Positions 4,939-7,281 of a DNA stretch of 7,281 bases are shown here, one piece after another. The DNA comes from Thioalkalivibrio sp. (lineage in GTDB: Bacteria; Pseudomonadota; Gammaproteobacteria; Ectothiorhodospirales; Ectothiorhodospiraceae). Both the position numbers and the translations under genes were made by a program. The notes under the pieces were generated by a model, which was not told where the DNA came from, searched no databases, and saw only the letters and a list, made by a program, of their open reading frames with translations. The first letter of the stretch is position 1. Each line of letters starts with the position of its first letter. The stretch covers positions 1 through 7,281 of the forward strand of contig PWGH01000099.1 of the NCBI GenBank assembly GCA_003555285.1. Direction: 5' to 3'.

Positions 4939-5034
4939 GTAGGGTGGGCCAAGCGCAGCGGGCCCACCAGGCGGGGGCACAGGGCCAAGGCCAAGGTCAC
5001 GGGCGGTGGGTGCGCTGCGCTTCACCCACCCTAC
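4939..5034. repeat. REP doublet (BIME-like) copy C
   Basis: A full element in the same orientation as A and B: GTAG head, left hairpin GGTGGGCC/GGCCCACC, 36-base spacer, right hairpin ending CCACCCTAC. The loop AAGCGCAGCG and its complement are conserved in both arms. It lies behind the second Phd/PIN operon promoter. Confidence 0.85.
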
Positions 5035-5076
5035 GCACGCCCACAAGACCCCGCCGTGCCTGTAGCACCGTAGTTC

Positions 5077-5124
5077 GTAGGGTGGGCCAAGCGCAGCGGG
5101 CCCACCAGGGGAGGGCACAGGGTC
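5077..5124. repeat. Half REP element, copy D
   Basis: GTAG, a complete left hairpin (5081-5106) and the beginning of the usual spacer (AGGGGAGGGCACAGGG) are present. The right arm is absent and unrelated sequence follows from about 5120. Only 42 bases separate it from copy C, in the same orientation. Confidence 0.75.
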
Positions 5125-5172
5125 AGCGGCTGGCGCTTCAGCGCCATCGGCGCTGGATCTGGCGCCGTCTGC

Positions 5173-5200
5173 TTGCGAGGCCCGGGCCTTCCTTTACGAT
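5173..5200 (+). promoter_or_regulatory. Possible sigma-70 promoter for the Phd-UPF0175 gene
   Basis: TTGCGA (5173-5178) and TACGAT (5195-5200) are 16 bases apart and match the -35 and -10 consensus moderately. It lies 33 bases upstream of the chosen start. It is preceded by small hairpins (for example TGGCGC-TTCA-GCGCCA at about 5130-5145) that may act on transcription. Confidence 0.4.
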
Positions 5201-5232
5201 GTTCCCATGTCTTATCCCCAGGAGGGATGGGA

Positions 5233-5577
5233 GTGGAAGTCGTCACTGTGAGCGGCCTGAAAAACAATCCCAGCGAAGCCTTGCGCAAGGCGCGCAAGGA
5301 CATGGTGGTGGTGATGAACCGCGACCGCCCGGACGCGGTGCTGGTGGGTCTGGAGCAAACGGATCTACTGCACGGGAAGGGTATCCGGCCTGCCCTGGCC
5401 ACCGTCTTGTTCCGCGAGGGTCACTTGTCCCTGGTGCGGGCGGCGCATCGGGCACAGATGCCTGTCGCGACCTTCGCCGCGCACCTGTCGCGAATCGGCG
5501 TGCCCGTGGTGCGCCTGGATGAAGCCGAGACCCGGCAGGATATGGACACGCTGGAAGAATGGCTGGCCTCGTCCTGA
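5233..5577 (+). CDS. Fused Phd-like plus UPF0175 antitoxin
   Basis: 114 residues with two modules. The first 40 (VVTVSGLKNNPSEALRKA, then DMVVVMNRDRPDAVLVGLE) look like a Phd/YefM DNA-binding unit. The second half (RPALATVLFREGHLSLVRAA, AQMPVATFAAHLSRIGVPVV) is a UPF0175 helix-turn-helix module, the usual partner of DUF3368 PIN-like toxins. The start is decided by AGGAGGG at 5220-5226: GTG 5233 is seven bases behind its AGGAGG core, whereas ATG 5227 directly abuts it. The coding end overlaps the start of the toxin remnant by 19 bases. Having two possible DNA-binding units in one protein is notable; it probably represses its own operon. It appears intact while its toxin is not. Confidence 0.85.
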   Translation: MEVVTVSGLKNNPSEALRKARKDMVVVMNRDRPDAVLVGLEQTDLLHGKGIRPALATVLFREGHLSLVRAAHRAQMPVATFAAHLSRIGVPVVRLDEAETRQDMDTLEEWLASS

Positions 5578-5726
5578 GCGATGCCGGTGCAGCCGCCATC
5601 ATTGGTCTCCCGAAACAGCAGGGCCTGATCCCGTCGGCACGCGAGCGCTTCGCCCTTTTGCACGCCGCGGAGTTCCGCATTGCCCCCGAGGTGATCCGAA
5701 CCGGACTGCAGCGCGTCGGCGAATAA
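5559..5726 (+). pseudogene. Internally deleted DUF3368 (PIN-like) toxin
   Basis: A 55-residue frame starting inside the antitoxin's last codons. The start MAGLVLSDAG matches the first strand of DUF3368 proteins with the first metal-binding aspartate. The end QQGLIPSARERF, LHAAEFRIAPEVI and LQRVGE matches the C-terminal helices of the same family. The region between, normally about 90-100 residues with the remaining acidic residues, is missing in frame (roughly at residues 10-18), so the product should have no nuclease activity. It could still be made as a mini-protein that retains the C-terminal surface. The family call is from recognition of both ends and their pairing with a UPF0175 antitoxin. 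Confidence 0.75.
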
Positions 5727-5794
5727 CAAAAACGCGCATCGCGCCATGCCGCGAAGCGTTTCTTCAGTTGCGTCAGTGCGTCCGCGCTTGCGAG

Positions 5795-5840
5795 CGGAAC
5801 GTGGTAAGCCTCAACGGACCCACACGGAACGTGGAAAGCC
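5795..5840. repeat. Direct repeat CGGAACGTGGNAAGCC
   Basis: Two 16-base copies (5795-5810 and 5825-5840) with one mismatch and a 30-base period. Confidence 0.6.
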
Positions 5841-5961
5841 ACCCGCGAGGGTGGGCGGTGCCCGTGGGGGTAAAGGATGCCGGAGAAAGCGGTTTCCACT
5901 CAGGATAACGAGCAGCCAGTTTTTTTGAGCCGGAAATAGGCAGGGAAAAGCCTGTCTGACC

Positions 5962-5999
5962 CTCTCTGACCCCGGTTTTTTCTCTCTGACCCCGGTTTT
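5962..5999. repeat. Direct repeat CTCTCTGACCCCGGTTTT
   Basis: Two exact 18-base copies at 5962-5979 and 5982-5999, spaced by two T's, with a third partial copy (TGTCTGACCCTC) just upstream. Similar GGGGTCAGA-type strings are often scattered near IS200-like transposase genes in proteobacteria, which is a recollection and not shown here. Confidence 0.6.
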
Positions 6000-6037
6000 C
6001 AATGGCATCCAGCCGTTCCAGGCAGTCTGGCGCCGAC

Positions 6038-6307
6038 TCAGTGCGATTCCTCTTCGAGCACCCTTTCGATCGCCTCACGGATCAGTCGTTGATACGGAAT
6101 TCCCCGCGCCTCGGCCCTGGCCTTCACGGCCCGGAGCAGGGGCTCGGGCAAGCGCATGTTGATCCGTGCCGTCTTCTTCTCGAACTCGAAGTGTGCCGGT
6201 TGAAACTGGGACAGGTCGTAGCGTGTTAGATCGGCGTGCTCAACAAACCGCTCGGCGTCTTCATCCGTCTTCAGACGGGGTGGAATGGCCCCCTTGTTGT
6301 TGCTCAT
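6038..6307 (-). CDS. brnA: BrnA-type antitoxin (ribbon-helix-helix)
   Basis: 89 residues. The N-terminal half (RLKTDEDAERFVEHADLTRYDLSQFQ, residues 11-36) is the toxin-binding part. The C-terminal half has the CopG-like ribbon-helix-helix unit: KKTARINMRLPEPLLRAVKA followed by ARGIPYQRLIREAIERVL. The start is ATG 6305-6307, with a strong AGGAG (complement of 6318-6322) ten bases upstream. It is encoded after its toxin, which is the usual brnT-brnA order, and overlaps the toxin's 3' end by 47 bases. BrnA normally neutralises BrnT and represses the operon as a complex. It appears intact. Confidence 0.9.
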   Translation of the reverse strand: MSNNKGAIPPRLKTDEDAERFVEHADLTRYDLSQFQPAHFEFEKKTARINMRLPEPLLRAVKARAEARGIPYQRLIREAIERVLEEESH

Positions 6308-6590
6308 AATGTTCAATCTCCTTTCGATGCATGAAGCGGGCGCTGATCGGGCGAATGCGAACTTTCTGTCCGCGGCTGCGGAGCGTGAACGCCACGAACA
6401 GGAAGCGCCCGTCATCGATGGGCCCGACGGCCAGGAATCGCTCTTCAGCGGCCGAATGCGCCGGGTCAGGATGGATGGCCGGGGACATGCCGAACATCAC
6501 CTCGATGTGTGTCTGCGCAACCCCGTGCTTGCCGCACTTGGGCCAATTGCCGTCGTCCCATTCGAATCCAGCGACCCGGATGTTCTGCAT
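6261..6590 (-). CDS. brnT: BrnT-type toxin (ribonuclease)
   Basis: 109 residues. Family landmarks are FEWDDGN (residues 9-15), KCGKHGVA with K21-H22, HIEVMF, EERFLAVGPIDDGRFLFVAFTLR split across residues 49-71, and the C-terminal core VRIRPISARFMHRKEIEHYE. BrnT is a compact RelE-like RNase that inhibits translation. The start is ATG 6588-6590; only a weak purine stretch (TCTGGA) precedes it. The protein runs about a dozen residues past the usual C-terminus into the brnA reading region (tail QQQGGHSTPSEDG), producing the 47-base overlap. The active-site region looks complete, so this module is likely functional. The gap of 131 bases to REP element E contains no obvious terminator. Confidence 0.9.
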   Translation of the reverse strand: MQNIRVAGFEWDDGNWPKCGKHGVAQTHIEVMFGMSPAIHPDPAHSAAEERFLAVGPIDDGRFLFVAFTLRSRGQKVRIRPISARFMHRKEIEHYEQQQGGHSTPSEDG

Positions 6591-6721
6591 TCCAGAAGGC
6601 TATACGTTTGTACATACATTCACAAGGCCGGCTGCCACCGCTATGCCGGAGGCATCGATCAGGCGGTCCGGGGCTTCGGGGGGCCTGAAAGACCAACACC
6701 TCCACCCCGTACCACCCCATA

Positions 6722-6811
6722 TCAGGGTGGGCCAAGCGCAGCGGGCCCACCAGGGGCGGGCACAGGGTCATGGCCAAGGCCGATGGGTGTGCTTCGCTTC
6801 ACCCACCCTAC
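6722..6811. repeat. REP doublet (BIME-like) copy E, degenerate
   Basis: Same order and orientation as A-C. The left head has lost GTAG (TCAG instead), although the left stem and loop are intact. The right arm ends CCACCCTAC but its loop and inner stem carry substitutions (GATGGGTGTGC in place of GGTGGGTGCGC). It lies about 57 bases before the identical leader of MNT copy 2. Confidence 0.75.
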
Positions 6812-6868
6812 AATGGGCAACACGGCGCTGGCCGCAGCATTCGGCGGCGACGGCTTCGGCTTTGGTAC

Positions 6869-6915
6869 GTGGGGTGGCACTGGAGGCACCTTCTGCCTGG
6901 GTGCTAGCATGGCAG
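6869..6915 (+). repeat. Leader of MNT copy 2, identical to 1747-1793
   Basis: 47 bases identical to the leader of the first MNT copy, at the same distance from the coding region. A second identical stretch (6925-6970, matching 1803-1848) spans the start of the coding region. Similarity then drops in the coding sequence and ends near 7106 (1984 in copy 1). Confidence 0.65.
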
Positions 6916-6944
6916 AAACATTTCGCCAGCAGGAACCAACGCCC

Positions 6945-7136
6945 GTGCGCTTGACCAAGCAGCAAGTCGAAATCATTCGCGGTGCGGCGGTGACGACGTT
7001 CGCCAGCGGCAACGTGATCAAGCTGTGCGGGTCCTGCGTCGACGTCAGCACGCGGGGCGGCGATATCGACCTGCTGGTTTGCCTGACCAATCAGGACCAC
7101 CTGTTGGAGCCAAATCTCTCGGAGCAAGCACGATGA
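6945..7136 (+). pseudogene. Truncated second copy of the MNT nucleotidyltransferase
   Basis: 63 residues from GTG 6945 (ATG 6909 in frame upstream). The first 54 align with the MNT protein at 1823-2116, and the frame then runs into nine unrelated residues and a stop. GDIDLLV is kept, but the nucleotide-binding stretch is altered from LFGSRVDDSKRGG to LCGSCVDVSTRGG. The third carboxylate and the whole C-terminal half are missing, and no HEPN gene follows. It should have no nucleotidyltransferase activity. The stop TGA overlaps the start of the next MNT gene (ATGA at 7133-7136), so the remnant could still couple translation to that gene. Confidence 0.8.
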
Positions 7137-7281
7137 AACCATCCCTTGCCTTGGCGTCAAACCGAGAAGCCATCCGTCGCGTGGTGGCGTCTCACCGCGC
7201 CCGCAATCCTCGCGTCTTCGGCTCGGTTGTCCATGGCGACGACACCGACAACAGCGACCTCGATATCCTCATCGACCCCAC
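7133..7281 (+). CDS. Third MNT nucleotidyltransferase, 5' part only
   Basis: 49 complete codons are visible before the window ends. The N-terminal helix (SNREAIRRVVASHRARNP) is followed by the nucleotidyltransferase signature VFGSVVHGDDTDNSDLDILID: G30-S31, ten residues, then D42 and D44. GGAG at 7121-7124 lies eight bases before the ATG. The protein differs from the MNT copies at 1823 and 6945, so it is a separate family member. The expected role is MntA-like antitoxin, and a HEPN partner gene would be expected just beyond the right edge. The upstream truncated MNT overlaps it by four bases. Confidence 0.85.
   Translation, partial: MKPSLALASNREAIRRVVASHRARNPRVFGSVVHGDDTDNSDLDILIDP

Larger units (their letters stand above)
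5727..6037. other. Gene-free gap with two small repeat families
   Basis: About 310 bases with no convincing gene. It holds a 30-bp-period direct repeat (5795-5840), a T7 run near 5919-5927 and the GACCCCGG repeat (5962-5999). Frames in it read as low-complexity translations of repeats. Confidence 0.55.

Noticed and set aside
709..5124. Integron cassette array with the repeats as attC sites
   Set aside because: The repeats lack the GTTRRRY/RYYYAAC core pairs, the genes lie in both orientations, and most modules have their own operators and promoters.
5773..6078. Minus-strand frame as a transposase C-terminus
   Set aside because: The frame reads mainly through the GACCCCGG and CGGAACGTGG repeats and overlaps brnA. 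No transposase motif (HUH, DDE or Y1) is visible.
709..6811. CRISPR array formed by the repeats
   Set aside because: Copies are 1-3 kb apart or irregular, with genes between them and no uniform spacers. No cas genes are present.
6285..6908. Long plus-strand frame leading into MNT copy 2
   Set aside because: It is antisense to brnT-brnA and runs through REP E. The frame is open by chance.

Overview
This is a GC-rich, gene-dense accessory segment, most likely from a proteobacterial chromosome. I lean towards a gammaproteobacterium such as a purple-sulfur or thioalkaliphilic lineage, but that rests only on base composition, the repeat family and protein flavour. Apart from a partial PilZ-like protein at the left edge (1-636) and a Uma2-type nuclease gene (3295-3864, minus), every recognisable gene belongs to a toxin-antitoxin (TA) class of module. 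I see no transposase, integrase, CRISPR array, tRNA or rRNA.

Layout, left to right. (1) C-terminal part of a PilZ-like protein. (2) Repeat-rich gap with REP doublet A (709-809). (3) vapB-vapC on the minus strand (900-1567; AbrB/MazE-type antitoxin plus PIN toxin). (4) A worn REP tail, then an MNT nucleotidyltransferase and HEPN partner pair (1823-2541). (5) A gene-free gap with a 23-bp tandem repeat and an 18-bp palindromic operator. (6) A Phd-type antitoxin with a truncated PIN toxin (2885-3333), converging on the Uma2 gene. (7) Short tandem repeats, a small palindromic repeat and REP doublet B (4036-4124). (8) A second intact Phd/PIN pair on the minus strand (4199-4842) with its operator. 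(9) REP doublet C and half-element D (4939-5124). (10) A fused Phd-UPF0175 antitoxin followed by an internally deleted DUF3368 (PIN-like) toxin (5233-5726). (11) A gap with two small repeat families. (12) brnT-brnA on the minus strand (6038-6590). (13) REP doublet E, a truncated second copy of the MNT gene (pseudogene) and the start of a third, different MNT gene running off the right edge.

Two patterns stand out. First, a BIME-like element is made of two inverted REP hairpins, each headed by GTAG, with compensatory stem changes between the arms. It occurs four times in paired form, once as a half and once as a 12-bp tail, and sits near most module boundaries. The MNT duplication carries the REP tail with it, so the two appear to have moved together. 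Second, the antitoxins look complete, whereas several toxins are damaged: one PIN toxin is truncated, one DUF3368 toxin has lost its middle, and the HEPN partner has Arg in place of the catalytic His of its RX4HXY motif. The window reads as a TA island that is being assembled and is decaying, with REP doublets as likely recombination or insertion joints. The mechanism is inference; the elements and the lesions are visible in the sequence.
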